Assembly: GCA_005502875.1 (NCBI GenBank)
Contig: SCMV01000010.1
Span: 1 to 64,000, forward strand
Direction of reading: 5' to 3'
DNA: 64,000 bases
Origin: Comamonadaceae bacterium 2PF
Lineage (GTDB): Bacteria; Pseudomonadota; Gammaproteobacteria; Burkholderiales; Burkholderiaceae_C
This document shows, piece after piece, positions 30,401 through 39,047 of the stretch (its first letter is position 1; every line of letters starts with the position of its first letter). A model generated the notes under the pieces. The model was not told where the DNA came from. It did no database searches and saw only the letters and a list, made by a program, of their open reading frames with translations. The translations under genes were made by a program, and so were the position numbers.

Positions 30401-31540
30401 ATGAGTGCAGTGATGACTTCGAATCTGCCTGGCACCGGCATCACGGTGCCCCGCAGCGCCCTCGGCCCCCAGGGCTGGACGGCCCTGATGGCCGCCGTGA
30501 TCACCGTGATGGTGCTCGCGCCGGTGCTCAACATGGTGGTGCCGGCCGACTCGGCCTTCCACCTCTCCGATTACGCCGTCGCCTTGATCGGCAAGATCAT
30601 GTGCTACGCCATCTGCGCGCTGGCCATGGACCTGATCTGGGGCTACACCGGCATCCTGTCGCTGGGACACGGCCTGTTCTTCGCCCTCGGTGGCTATGGC
30701 ATGGGCATGTACCTGATGCGCCAGATCGGCCGCGACGGCTCGTATGGCGCCGACATCCCCGACTTCATGGTCTTCCTGGACTGGAAGCAGGTGCCCTGGC
30801 ACTGGACGCTCAGCGAAAGCTTCATCGCCCAGATGCTGTTGGTGGTGCTGGTGCCCGGCTTGCTGGCCTTCGTCTTCGGCTTCTTCGCCTTCCGCTCGCG
30901 CATCAAGGGCGTGTACTTCTCGATCATCACCCAGGCGATGACGTTCGCGGCCATGCTGCTGTTCTTCCGCAATGAAACGGGTTTTGGCGGCAACAACGGC
31001 TTCACCGACTTCAAGCGCATCCTCGATATCCCCATCGCTCAGCAGTCCACCCGCATGGTGCTGTTCGTGCTGACGGGCCTTACGCTGATCGGCTTCTTCC
31101 TGATGGCCCGCTGGTTGGTGGGCACCAAGTTCGGCCGCGTGCTGCAGGCCATCCGCGACGCCGAGAACCGCGTCATGTTCTGCGGCTACAACCCGCTGGC
31201 CTACAAGCTCGCCATCTGGACGCTCTCGGCCGTGATGTGTGCCATCGCCGGTGCCCTGTACGTGCCGCAGGTCGGCATCATCAACCCCAGCGAGATGTCG
31301 GCTGCGGCCTCCATCGAAATCGCCATCTGGACGGCGGTGGGCGGTCGCGCCACGCTGATCGGCCCGATCATTGGCGCCTTCTTCGTCAATGGCGCCAAGA
31401 GCTGGTTCACCGTCGCCTTCCCCGAGTTCTGGCTGTACTTCCTGGGCCTGCTGTTCGTGCTGGTGACCCTGTTCCTGCCCGACGGCATCGTCGGTGGCAT
31501 CAAGAAACTGCTCAACAAGAAGGCTGAGGTGAAGGCATGA
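30401..31540 (+). CDS. urtC: Urea ABC transporter permease UrtC
   Basis: Second permease subunit, 379 residues, LivM-type. It shows about eight to nine membrane helices and the family segment LIWGYTGILSLGHGLFFALG, with the EAA-like loop VLQAIRDAENRVMFCGYN. It is 12 bases from urtB and overlaps urtD as ATGA. Confidence 0.95.
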   Translation: MSAVMTSNLPGTGITVPRSALGPQGWTALMAAVITVMVLAPVLNMVVPADSAFHLSDYAVALIGKIMCYAICALAMDLIWGYTGILSLGHGLFFALGGYGMGMYLMRQIGRDGSYGADIPDFMVFLDWKQVPWHWTLSESFIAQMLLVVLVPGLLAFVFGFFAFRSRIKGVYFSIITQAMTFAAMLLFFRNETGFGGNNGFTDFKRILDIPIAQQSTRMVLFVLTGLTLIGFFLMARWLVGTKFGRVLQAIRDAENRVMFCGYNPLAYKLAIWTLSAVMCAIAGALYVPQVGIINPSEMSAAASIEIAIWTAVGGRATLIGPIIGAFFVNGAKSWFTVAFPEFWLYFLGLLFVLVTLFLPDGIVGGIKKLLNKKAEVKA

Positions 31541-32436
31541 CCCCCGACCTGATGGAAGAAGGCAGCAAGACCCTGCTGCGCGCCCTGAACACGCCCACCA
31601 ACGCGGGCGAATCGGGTGGCCGCGAGGCCAATTACGGCCGCGTGGTGAATGACCCGAACCAGGTCGACCTGACCCACGGCTCCATCCTCTACCTCGACGA
31701 CATCGAGGTCAGCTTCGATGGTTTCAAGGCGCTCAACAAGCTGAGCCTGGACATCGCGGTCGGCGAGATGCGCTGCATCATCGGCCCCAACGGCGCGGGC
31801 AAGACCACGATGATGGACGTCATCACCGGCAAGACCCGACCTGACAGCGGCTCGGCCTTCTTTGGCGCGACCATCGACCTGCTGAAAAAGCGCGAGAACG
31901 AGATCGCCCAGATCGGCATCGGCCGCAAGTTCCAAAAGCCCACCGTTTTCGAGCACCTGAGCGTGTTCGAGAACCTCGAGCTGGCGCTCAAGGCCGACCG
32001 CCGCGCGCGCGCCTCGGTGTTCTTCAAGCTCAGCGGCGAGCAGCTCGACCGCATCGGCGCCATGCTGCAGCTCATCCACTTGAAGGACCAGGCTCAGCGC
32101 ACGGCCGGCTTGCTCTCGCACGGCCAGAAGCAGTGGCTGGAGATCGGCATGCTGCTGATGCAGGACCCCAAGCTGCTGCTGCTCGACGAGCCCGTGGCCG
32201 GCATGACCGACGAAGAGACCGAGCGCACCGCCGAGCTGTTCCTGTCGCTGGAGGGTGCGCACTCGCTGGTGGTGGTCGAGCACGACATGAAGTTCATCCA
32301 CGAGCTCACCACCCAAGGCCCCACCGCTGGCAAGAAGAAGGTCACCGTGCTGCACGAAGGCTCGGTGCTGGCCGAGGGCACGCTGGCCGATGTGCAGGCC
32401 AACGACAAGGTCGTCGAGGTCTACCTCGGTCGCTGA
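31537..32436 (+). CDS. urtD: Urea ABC transporter ATP-binding protein UrtD
   Basis: LivG-type ATPase of the urea importer, 299 residues. Walker A is GPNGAGKTTMM, the signature is LLSHGQKQWLEIG (His replacing the second signature Gly position, common in UrtD), and Walker B is KLLLLDEPVAGM with the switch His in VVVEHDMKF. The first 50 residues are an extension before the ABC domain. Start overlaps the urtC stop by four bases. Confidence 0.95.
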   Translation: MTPDLMEEGSKTLLRALNTPTNAGESGGREANYGRVVNDPNQVDLTHGSILYLDDIEVSFDGFKALNKLSLDIAVGEMRCIIGPNGAGKTTMMDVITGKTRPDSGSAFFGATIDLLKKRENEIAQIGIGRKFQKPTVFEHLSVFENLELALKADRRARASVFFKLSGEQLDRIGAMLQLIHLKDQAQRTAGLLSHGQKQWLEIGMLLMQDPKLLLLDEPVAGMTDEETERTAELFLSLEGAHSLVVVEHDMKFIHELTTQGPTAGKKKVTVLHEGSVLAEGTLADVQANDKVVEVYLGR

Positions 32437-32460
32437 CGCAGGGTTTCAAGAAAGAACAAC

Positions 32461-33165
32461 ATGCTGAAGGTTGAAAGCGTCAATCAGTACTACGGCGGCT
32501 CGCACATCCTGCGCGGCCTGAGCTTCGAGGCCAAGGTCGGCGAAGTGACGGTCGTGCTCGGCCGCAACGGCGTGGGCAAGACCACGCTGCTCAAGAGCCT
32601 GATGGGCCTGGTGCCCATCAAGAGCGGCGACATCCAGCTCGACGGGCGCTCCATCGATGGCACCAAGCCCTACGAGCGCGTGCGCCTGGGCGTGGGCTAC
32701 GTGCCCCAGGGCCGCGAGATCTTCGGCCGCCTCACCGTGGCCGAGAACCTGCAGATGGGCCTGGCCAGCAAGCCCGGCAACACGCCCCTGCCCGAGCAGC
32801 TCTTCGAGCTGTTCCCGGTGCTCAAGCAGATGCTGCACCGCCGTGGCGGCGACCTCTCTGGTGGTCAGCAGCAGCAGCTCGCCATCGCCCGAGCACTGGC
32901 CGCCGGCCCCAAGATCCTGATCCTGGACGAGCCCACCGAGGGCATCCAGCCCAGCATCATCAAGGACATCGGCCGGGCCATCCGCAAGCTGGCCGACGAG
33001 GGCCTCAACGGCCAGAAGATGGCCGTGGTGCTGGTCGAGCAGTTCTACGACTTCGCCGCAGAGCTGGCCGACCAGTACCTGGTCATGGAGCGCGGCGAGA
33101 TCATCCGCCGTGGCCGAGGTGCCGACATGGAAGCCGACGGCGTGCGGCAGCTGATGTCCATCTGA
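32461..33165 (+). CDS. urtE: Urea ABC transporter ATP-binding protein UrtE
   Basis: LivF-type ATPase, 234 residues. Walker A is GRNGVGKTTLLKS, the signature LSGGQQQQLAIARAL, Walker B ILILDEPTEGIQPS and the switch region VVLVEQFYDFA, characteristic of UrtE. It closes the urt operon, 24 bases after urtD. A small hairpin (ACCCGG/CCGGGT, 33185-33202) lies after the stop but lacks a T-tract. Confidence 0.96.
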   Translation: MLKVESVNQYYGGSHILRGLSFEAKVGEVTVVLGRNGVGKTTLLKSLMGLVPIKSGDIQLDGRSIDGTKPYERVRLGVGYVPQGREIFGRLTVAENLQMGLASKPGNTPLPEQLFELFPVLKQMLHRRGGDLSGGQQQQLAIARALAAGPKILILDEPTEGIQPSIIKDIGRAIRKLADEGLNGQKMAVVLVEQFYDFAAELADQYLVMERGEIIRRGRGADMEADGVRQLMSI

Positions 33166-33289
33166 GCAGCTTTGCCGCTCATTGACCCGGTTGACGCCGG
33201 GTGAAATGGGCGCGCATCAGGGCCTCCCAGGGGCGCGCGGTAGACTCGCGGCTCCCATTTTTCTGCCCCCGGCCTTGAAAGGACCCGCC

Positions 33290-33643
33290 ATGCCCGTCGT
33301 CACCACCACCTCCGGCCTCCAGTACGAAGACACCGTCGAAGGCTCCGGCGAAGTCGCCAAGGCTGGCGCCCACGTCACCGTGCACTACACCGGCTGGCTG
33401 TACGAGAACGGCGTCAAGGGCGCCAAGTTCGACTCCAGCAAGGACCGCCGCGACCCGTTCGAGTTCCCCCTGGCCGCCGGTCACGTCATCCGTGGCTGGG
33501 ACGAAGGCGTGCAAGGCATGAAGGTCGGCGGCACCCGCATCCTGGTGATCCCGCCCGCACTGGGCTATGGCGCCCGTGGCGCTGGTGGCGTCATCCCTCC
33601 CAACGCCACCCTGATGTTCGAAGTCGAGCTGCTGGGCGTCTGA
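33290..33643 (+). CDS. FKBP-type peptidyl-prolyl cis-trans isomerase
   Basis: Single-domain FKBP of 117 residues with the full active-site pattern: HVTVHYTGWL, the KFDSS strand, FPLAAGHVIRGWDEGVQGMKVG and IPPALGYGARG. No signal peptide, so it is cytosolic. AAAGGA lies seven bases before the ATG at 33290. The DUF1841 gene starts three bases after its stop, implying co-transcription. Confidence 0.95.
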   Translation: MPVVTTTSGLQYEDTVEGSGEVAKAGAHVTVHYTGWLYENGVKGAKFDSSKDRRDPFEFPLAAGHVIRGWDEGVQGMKVGGTRILVIPPALGYGARGAGGVIPPNATLMFEVELLGV

Positions 33644-33646
33644 GCG

Positions 33647-34078
33647 ATGTTCGCGCCCTCTCAGGAGCAGGTTCGGCGCTTTTTTTGCGGGACCTGGGCC
33701 AAGCACCAGGCCGGCCAGCCCCTGACGCCCCTGGAAACCCAGGCGGCCGACTGGATCGCGCAGCACCCTGAGTACCACGCCGACCTGTCGGACGTGGAGG
33801 CGGCGGTGGCGGCGGTCTTCGAGGTGGAGGAAGGGAGAACCAACCCCTTCTTGCACCTGTCCATGCACCTGTCGATCACCGAGCAGGTGAGCATCGACCA
33901 GCCTCGGGGCATCCGGGCAGCGGTCGAGCTGTTGGCCAACCGGCGCCAGTCGCTGCACGAGGCGCACCACGAGGTGATGGAGTCCCTGGGCGAGATGGTC
34001 TGGGAGTCACAGCGGTTCGGCAAGCCGTTTGACGGCGAACGCTACATCGACCACATCCGTCAGCGCGCGACGCGTTGA
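33647..34078 (+). CDS. DUF1841 family protein
   Basis: Conserved beta/gammaproteobacterial protein of unknown function, 143 residues. Typical landmarks are the opening MFAPSQEQVRRFFCGTW, the NPFLHLSMHLSI block, and the helical C-terminus with HEAHHEVMESLGEMVWESQR. It is probably translated together with the FKBP gene just upstream. The conserved His and Glu could bind metal, but no activity is known to me. Confidence 0.9.
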   Translation: MFAPSQEQVRRFFCGTWAKHQAGQPLTPLETQAADWIAQHPEYHADLSDVEAAVAAVFEVEEGRTNPFLHLSMHLSITEQVSIDQPRGIRAAVELLANRRQSLHEAHHEVMESLGEMVWESQRFGKPFDGERYIDHIRQRATR

Positions 34079-34179
34079 CCTGTGGCAGCCCTTCACACGA
34101 GGGGTTGCTCACCACCCTGCGGCATGGTGGCGCCACATAAACTGTGGACTTGTACCGGTCTTTTTCAACGGACTCGCCC

Positions 34180-37100
34180 ATGCCCATCCTCGCCATGTCC
34201 TCAGGCACCGTCACCGCCATCTGGGGTGCCGCCTTCCTTCGCCTGCCCAACGGGCAGCTCAAGCCCCTGAAGGTGGGTGACAAGGTGCTGGGTGGTCAGC
34301 AGGTGATCACCGAAGACGATGGCCTGGTGCAGATTTCGCCGGACGGCGATGTCACGCCCCTTGCGCGGGCCTCCGCCGAAACCGAACGCGTCATCGCCGA
34401 CCTGGCCCAGCCCGACCCGCTTGAGGCGCCTGCTGCCGGTTTGCAGGGTGCCCCAGGTGCAAGCCTGTCCGATGGCCTGCGCGTTGAGCGCATCAGCGAG
34501 GCCGTCACGCCGCTGTCGTTCACGTACGGCACCGAGCGCGTGCTGCCTCCGCCCATCTTCGCGGTGACCGCACCAGACGACGCTGGCGTCGGCACGCAGC
34601 CCGCTGACCCGGTCAATCCGGCTCCGCCGCCCCCTGCGCCGCTGCCCACCTTGTCGATCGACGACGTCCGTGTCAACGAGGGCGCTGGCTACGCCACCTT
34701 CACCATCACGTTGAGCGAGCCCAGCACCGAGCCCGTGACGGTCAGCTACGTGACGCAGAACGCGCCTTCATCGCTCGGGACCCTTGCCAATGCGGGGCCG
34801 GACTACACCCCCACGCTCACCGCCGGCACCGTCACGATCCCTGCGAATCAAAGCTCGGTGCAGGTGCGCATCCCCATCGCCGACGACGACGTCTACGAGG
34901 GCGACGAGGTGTTCCAGGTGGTCCTGAGCGATGCGGTCAACGCCGACATCGACAGGGGCGTGGGGCTGGGCACGATCGCCGATGACGGCTCCGGCACCTT
35001 TGACGGCTCGCCGAGCCAGCCTCTGCCCGACGACGACCGCCCCGTGGTCAGCGTGCTGGGCGGCCCGACCGTGACCGAAGGTCAGCCCAGCGTCTTCACG
35101 GTGCAACTCAGCCATGCCAGTGCGACCCAATCGGTGGTGTTGAAGCTCGAGCCTCAAGCCGGTGTGGACGCACCTGGCACCAGCGCGGTCGAGTCGGGCG
35201 CCACCCCCGGGGCCGACACAGCCGGGCCCCTGGAATACTGGGATGGTGTCACCCAGCAGTGGCTGCCGCTGACCGATGGCCTGCTGACCTTCGCGCCGGG
35301 CCAAACCGCCATCCAGGTGCGCGTGCCCACCGTCAACGACTCGCCCGCCGAGGGGGCTGAAACCCTGTCTTTGCAAGCCTCGGTGGTCTCTGGCGTGACC
35401 GCCAACACCTCGGCAGCGGCTCAGAACACCTTGCTCGACAACGACTTCGAAGCCCGCGTCTTCGAGTCTGGCCTGGCTGGGCGCACCGACCCGGCGCCGG
35501 CGCGCGTCTCGGGCAGCCTGTCCTTGCTCGACGACGCAGGCCTGCCCACCGAAGCCCGCCTGATCGCCCCGACCGAGCAGGTCCTGGCCACGATCAACCA
35601 GCAGCCGCTGGTCTGGAAAGAGACCGCCCCCAACACCTTGACCGCCTACGCCGGCTCGGCGTCCAATGCGCCCGTGGTGGCCATCGCCCGGCTGGGCTCG
35701 GATGGTGCCTACTCGTTCGAGCTGCAGTCCGCCATCTTCCACCCGGTCACCCGCAACGAGGTCGACCTGGTGTTCGGGCTGCAGCCAGCGGCAGGCGCGA
35801 GTGGCCAGGCCTCCAGCCTGACCATCCATGTGGTGGACGATCAGCCCCGCCTGTCAGCGGCCCACGCCACCCAGGCTTCCATCCAGGACACCAATTTGCT
35901 GTTGGTGATCGACACCTCCTCCAGCATGGCAACGGCCAGTGGCGTGGACGGACTCAGCCGATTGCAGGCCTCGGTGCGCGCGGCCGAGCAACTCCTCGAC
36001 AGCCACGACGACGTCGGCAGCGTGGCCGTGCGCCTGGTCACCTACGGTGCCCAAGCCCAGGCTGCCGGCGATGCCTGGATGACGGTGGCACAAGCGCGCC
36101 AGGCACTGGCCGCCTTGCAACCTGCGGCCACCGACGACGCTCGCCATGACCTGGCCCTGCAGGCCGCCCAATCGGCTTTTGCATCGCCTGGTCGAATCGA
36201 TGGCGCCCAGAACATCGCCTACGTGTTGTCCGACAGCACCCCCTCGGCCCAGGTTGCTCAGGCGCTCGGTCAGCTCGTGCCTGACTGGGTGAGCTTTCTC
36301 AAGCAGAACCACGTTCGCAGCGAGGCCGTGGGCCTGGTGCCAGGTGTGCAGGGCTCCTTGGATGGCCTGGCCTACGACGGCATCGCCCGCTCCGACCTAG
36401 ACGCCAGCTTGGTCAACACCTTCGCACAGCTGCCCGGTTTGCTGACGGGCCTGGCGCCAGATGCCATCGGCGGCAACCTCGTGCGCGATGCTGGCCGTGG
36501 GGTGGCGGGTGGTGCCGACGGTGTTCCTCACCTGGACAGCGTGACCATCGATGGCCAGACCTACCTCTACCAGGCTGGGCAAACCGATTTGAGCGTGACC
36601 ACACAGGCAGGCGGTGTGTTCCACATCGACCTGATCACCTCCGACTTCACCTATGTGCCGGCGGCGGCAACACCTGTGGAGACCATTGCCTTCAGTGTCA
36701 CCGACCGCGATGGTGACGTCGCCTCCTCCAGCCTGACCTTGCGGGTGGACCAAGCCCGCACGCAGCTTGGCACGGAACGCGGTGATGTGCTGACCGTGAC
36801 GACCGGAGCCGGCACCTTGCTGGGCGGTGCTGGTGGCGACTCGTTGACGGGTGGCTCGGGCAACGATGTGCTTTACGGCCACGAGGGCAACGACAGCCTT
36901 GTGGGCGGCGCCGGGTCCGATTGGTTGGTGGGCGGGGCCGGCAACGACCGGCTCACGGGTGGCGCGGGCAGCGACGTGTTCGCCTGGCGCCTGGCGGACA
37001 TCGGCGATGGCTCAGGCGCAATCGACACCATCACCGACTTCAGCACGCGGCAGCTGTCCAGCGGCGGTGACGTGCTCGACCTGCGCGACCTGTTGCAAGG

Positions 37101-37353
37101 CGAGAACCTGGTCAATGTCAGCGGCAACATCGCCGACTACCTGCGGGTGGAGACCTTCGGCAGTGGCGCGTCAACGGGCACACGTATCGACATCAGCAGC
37201 CAGGGCGGCTTTGCCACGGGCACAGCACACATCGACCAGCAAATCATCCTGGAAAAGGCCAACTTGCTGGGGCTGAGCTCGGCTAGCGCCTCCCAGCAAC
37301 AGGTCATCCTCGACCTGATTGCCCAGGGGCGCTTGCTGGTGGACGTGACCTGA
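34180..37353 (+). CDS. RTX-type adhesin-like protein with retention module, Calx-beta and VWA domains
   Basis: Predicted type I-secreted surface protein of 1057 residues. Order: LapA/BapA-type retention module (residues 1-100, TVTAIWGAAFLRLPNGQ), two Calx-beta domains (about 157-267 and 288-417), a VWA domain (about 573-757; MIDAS DTSSSM with Asp578), five or six RTX nonapeptides (about 880-935, GGSGNDVLYGHEGNDSLVGG) and a type I secretion C-terminus. The retention module would hold the protein in the outer membrane during export. It is small for a LapA-class adhesin and lacks long tandem repeats. No LapBCE-like export genes or LapG/LapD are adjacent. The ATG at 34180 fits the module; a GTG 36 bases upstream is less likely. 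Confidence 0.88.
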   Translation: MPILAMSSGTVTAIWGAAFLRLPNGQLKPLKVGDKVLGGQQVITEDDGLVQISPDGDVTPLARASAETERVIADLAQPDPLEAPAAGLQGAPGASLSDGLRVERISEAVTPLSFTYGTERVLPPPIFAVTAPDDAGVGTQPADPVNPAPPPPAPLPTLSIDDVRVNEGAGYATFTITLSEPSTEPVTVSYVTQNAPSSLGTLANAGPDYTPTLTAGTVTIPANQSSVQVRIPIADDDVYEGDEVFQVVLSDAVNADIDRGVGLGTIADDGSGTFDGSPSQPLPDDDRPVVSVLGGPTVTEGQPSVFTVQLSHASATQSVVLKLEPQAGVDAPGTSAVESGATPGADTAGPLEYWDGVTQQWLPLTDGLLTFAPGQTAIQVRVPTVNDSPAEGAETLSLQASVVSGVTANTSAAAQNTLLDNDFEARVFESGLAGRTDPAPARVSGSLSLLDDAGLPTEARLIAPTEQVLATINQQPLVWKETAPNTLTAYAGSASNAPVVAIARLGSDGAYSFELQSAIFHPVTRNEVDLVFGLQPAAGASGQASSLTIHVVDDQPRLSAAHATQASIQDTNLLLVIDTSSSMATASGVDGLSRLQASVRAAEQLLDSHDDVGSVAVRLVTYGAQAQAAGDAWMTVAQARQALAALQPAATDDARHDLALQAAQSAFASPGRIDGAQNIAYVLSDSTPSAQVAQALGQLVPDWVSFLKQNHVRSEAVGLVPGVQGSLDGLAYDGIARSDLDASLVNTFAQLPGLLTGLAPDAIGGNLVRDAGRGVAGGADGVPHLDSVTIDGQTYLYQAGQTDLSVTTQAGGVFHIDLITSDFTYVPAAATPVETIAFSVTDRDGDVASSSLTLRVDQARTQLGTERGDVLTVTTGAGTLLGGAGGDSLTGGSGNDVLYGHEGNDSLVGGAGSDWLVGGAGNDRLTGGAGSDVFAWRLADIGDGSGAIDTITDFSTRQLSSGGDVLDLRDLLQGENLVNVSGNIADYLRVETFGSGASTGTRIDISSQGGFATGTAHIDQQIILEKANLLGLSSASASQQQVILDLIAQGRLLVDVT

Positions 37354-37371
37354 CGCGGGGGCCGCGCTGGC

Positions 37372-38046
37372 TCAGCGCCAGCGTGACTGCGGCACGGTCC
37401 GCAAGTCGCCGGGCAGGGTGGCGATGTAGCCCGCCAACTGCTTGAGCTCTGCCGGGGTGAACATGCGCGCCTGAGTGGCCATGATCGCGTTGCCGCGGCC
37501 GACGGCGGCATTGCCCTCGACCTGGTAAGCCTTCAGCGACACGTACAGGTAGTCGGCGTGCTGGCCGGCCACCTTGGGGTAGCTGCCGTCGATGGGCTTG
37601 TTCATGCCTTCGCCGTGGCAGCTCAGGCAGGCGCCCTTGGTCAGCAAGGCCTGGACCTGTGCCGACGCAGCAGGCGCTGCTTTGGCCGCAGGCGCAGGCA
37701 CGCCCTTGCCGTTGGCTTCGTAGAAGACGGCCAGGTCGGCGATGTCCTGGTCGCTCAGGCTGGCGGCGATGCCGCGCATCGAGGGGTGCTTGCGCTCGCC
37801 CTGGCGATAGGCGGTCAGCGCTGCCGCGATGTATTTGGCGTTTTGCCCCGAAATCATCGGCACCTTGTGCACCTCGGGGAAGCTGGCCTGGTAGCCCGGG
37901 ATGCCGTGGCAGCCGATGCACATGGCGACTTTCTGGCGGGCGTTGTCGGGGTTGCCGACGACGTCCTGGGCGAGGGCGTGGCCCCCAGCGGCTGCGATCA
38001 GGCCGGCGGTGACCAGCGAACGGATCGGGTGGGAAAGTGTTTTCAT
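37372..38046 (-). CDS. Di-heme class I cytochrome c (cytochrome c4-like)
   Basis: Periplasmic electron carrier of 224 residues. Residues 1-26 are a signal peptide ending HALA. Two haem sites, CIGCH and CLSCH, sit in two similar halves, each with a later Met that could serve as axial ligand (MRGIAA, MATQARMF). The Ala-rich linker between halves is typical of cytochrome c4-like proteins, which pass electrons to terminal oxidases. The ATG at 38046 is used because it gives the signal peptide. It converges on the RTX gene. Confidence 0.92.
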   Translation of the reverse strand: MKTLSHPIRSLVTAGLIAAAGGHALAQDVVGNPDNARQKVAMCIGCHGIPGYQASFPEVHKVPMISGQNAKYIAAALTAYRQGERKHPSMRGIAASLSDQDIADLAVFYEANGKGVPAPAAKAAPAASAQVQALLTKGACLSCHGEGMNKPIDGSYPKVAGQHADYLYVSLKAYQVEGNAAVGRGNAIMATQARMFTPAELKQLAGYIATLPGDLRTVPQSRWR

Positions 38047-38152
38047 GGGGCTGTCAGGAGAGAATGACGGGCGGGGAAACACACGGGTGACCAAACCATT
38101 ATTGGGGCCCGCCCTATACTCGAACACAGTAACAACCCGGTTGAGTCAGCGC

Positions 38153-38995
38153 ATGAAATTCCAAGGTACCGATCAATACGTCGCCACCGAAGACCTGAAA
38201 CTGGCGGTCAATGCAGCGCTCAAGCTTCAGCGCCCCCTGCTGGTCAAGGGCGAACCCGGCACGGGCAAGACGATGTTGGCCGAGCAGGTGTCCGAGGCGC
38301 TGGGCTTGCCGTTGTTGCAATGGCACATCAAATCGACCACCAAGGCCCAGCAAGGCCTGTACGAGTACGACGCGGTGTCCCGGTTGCGCGACAGCCAGCT
38401 GGGTGACGAGAAGGTCAAGGACATCCACAACTACATCGTCAAGGGCGTGTTGTGGCAGGCCTTCGACGCCGACCAGCCGGTGGCCCTGCTGATCGACGAG
38501 ATCGACAAGGCCGACATCGAGTTCCCGAACGACCTGCTGCGCGAAATCGACCGCATGGAGTTCTACGTCTACGAGACGCGCCAGCTGGTCAAGGCCAAGC
38601 ACCGCCCGCTGGTGATCATCACCTCCAACAACGAGAAGGACCTGCCGGACGCCTTCCTGCGCCGCTGCTTCTTCCACTACATCCGATTCCCGGATGCGAC
38701 CACGATGAAGCAGATCGTGGAGGTGCACTTCCCCAACATCCGCCAGGAGCTGCTGTCGGCGGCCATGCGTCATTTCTACGAGGTGCGCAACCTGCCGGGC
38801 CTCAAGAAGAAGCCCAGCACCTCCGAACTGATCGACTGGCTCAAGCTGCTGGTGGCCGAAGACATCCCGCTCGAGGCCCTGCAAAGTGCCGACGAGAAGG
38901 TGAGCGTGCCGCCGTTGGTGGGTGCGCTGCTCAAGAACGAGCAGGACCTCAGCCTGTTCGAGCGGCTCGTCAACATGGCGCGTCACAACCGGTGA
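38153..38995 (+). CDS. MoxR-family AAA+ ATPase
   Basis: Cytosolic AAA+ chaperone-like ATPase of 280 residues. Walker A is KGEPGTGKTMLAEQ, Walker B ALLIDEIDKAD, sensor 1 VIITSNNEKDLPDAFLRRC. In other bacteria this subfamily acts with a CoxE-like VWA protein in metal insertion or complex maturation. That partner is present at 40334, but here a diguanylate cyclase gene on the other strand lies between them. The ATG at 38153 gives the family N-terminus; a TATACT element lies at 38115-38120. A strong terminator follows the gene. Confidence 0.93.
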   Translation: MKFQGTDQYVATEDLKLAVNAALKLQRPLLVKGEPGTGKTMLAEQVSEALGLPLLQWHIKSTTKAQQGLYEYDAVSRLRDSQLGDEKVKDIHNYIVKGVLWQAFDADQPVALLIDEIDKADIEFPNDLLREIDRMEFYVYETRQLVKAKHRPLVIITSNNEKDLPDAFLRRCFFHYIRFPDATTMKQIVEVHFPNIRQELLSAAMRHFYEVRNLPGLKKKPSTSELIDWLKLLVAEDIPLEALQSADEKVSVPPLVGALLKNEQDLSLFERLVNMARHNR

Positions 38996-39018
38996 GCGAT
39001 TGACACTTTGAAGCCTGT

Positions 39019-39043
39019 GCCGGCCCTGGTGGCCGGCTTTTTT
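39019..39043 (+). terminator. Rho-independent terminator after the MoxR gene
   Basis: Perfect stem GCCGGCC (39019-39025) and GGCCGGC (39031-39037), loop CTGGT, then six T. It ends five bases before the convergent cyclase gene stop. Confidence 0.85.
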
Positions 39044-39047
39044 GTTT

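Noticed and set aside
28295-30802. An 835-codon minus-strand frame opposite urtA-urtC
   Set aside because: It crosses three well-supported genes and their terminators and shows no conserved domain.
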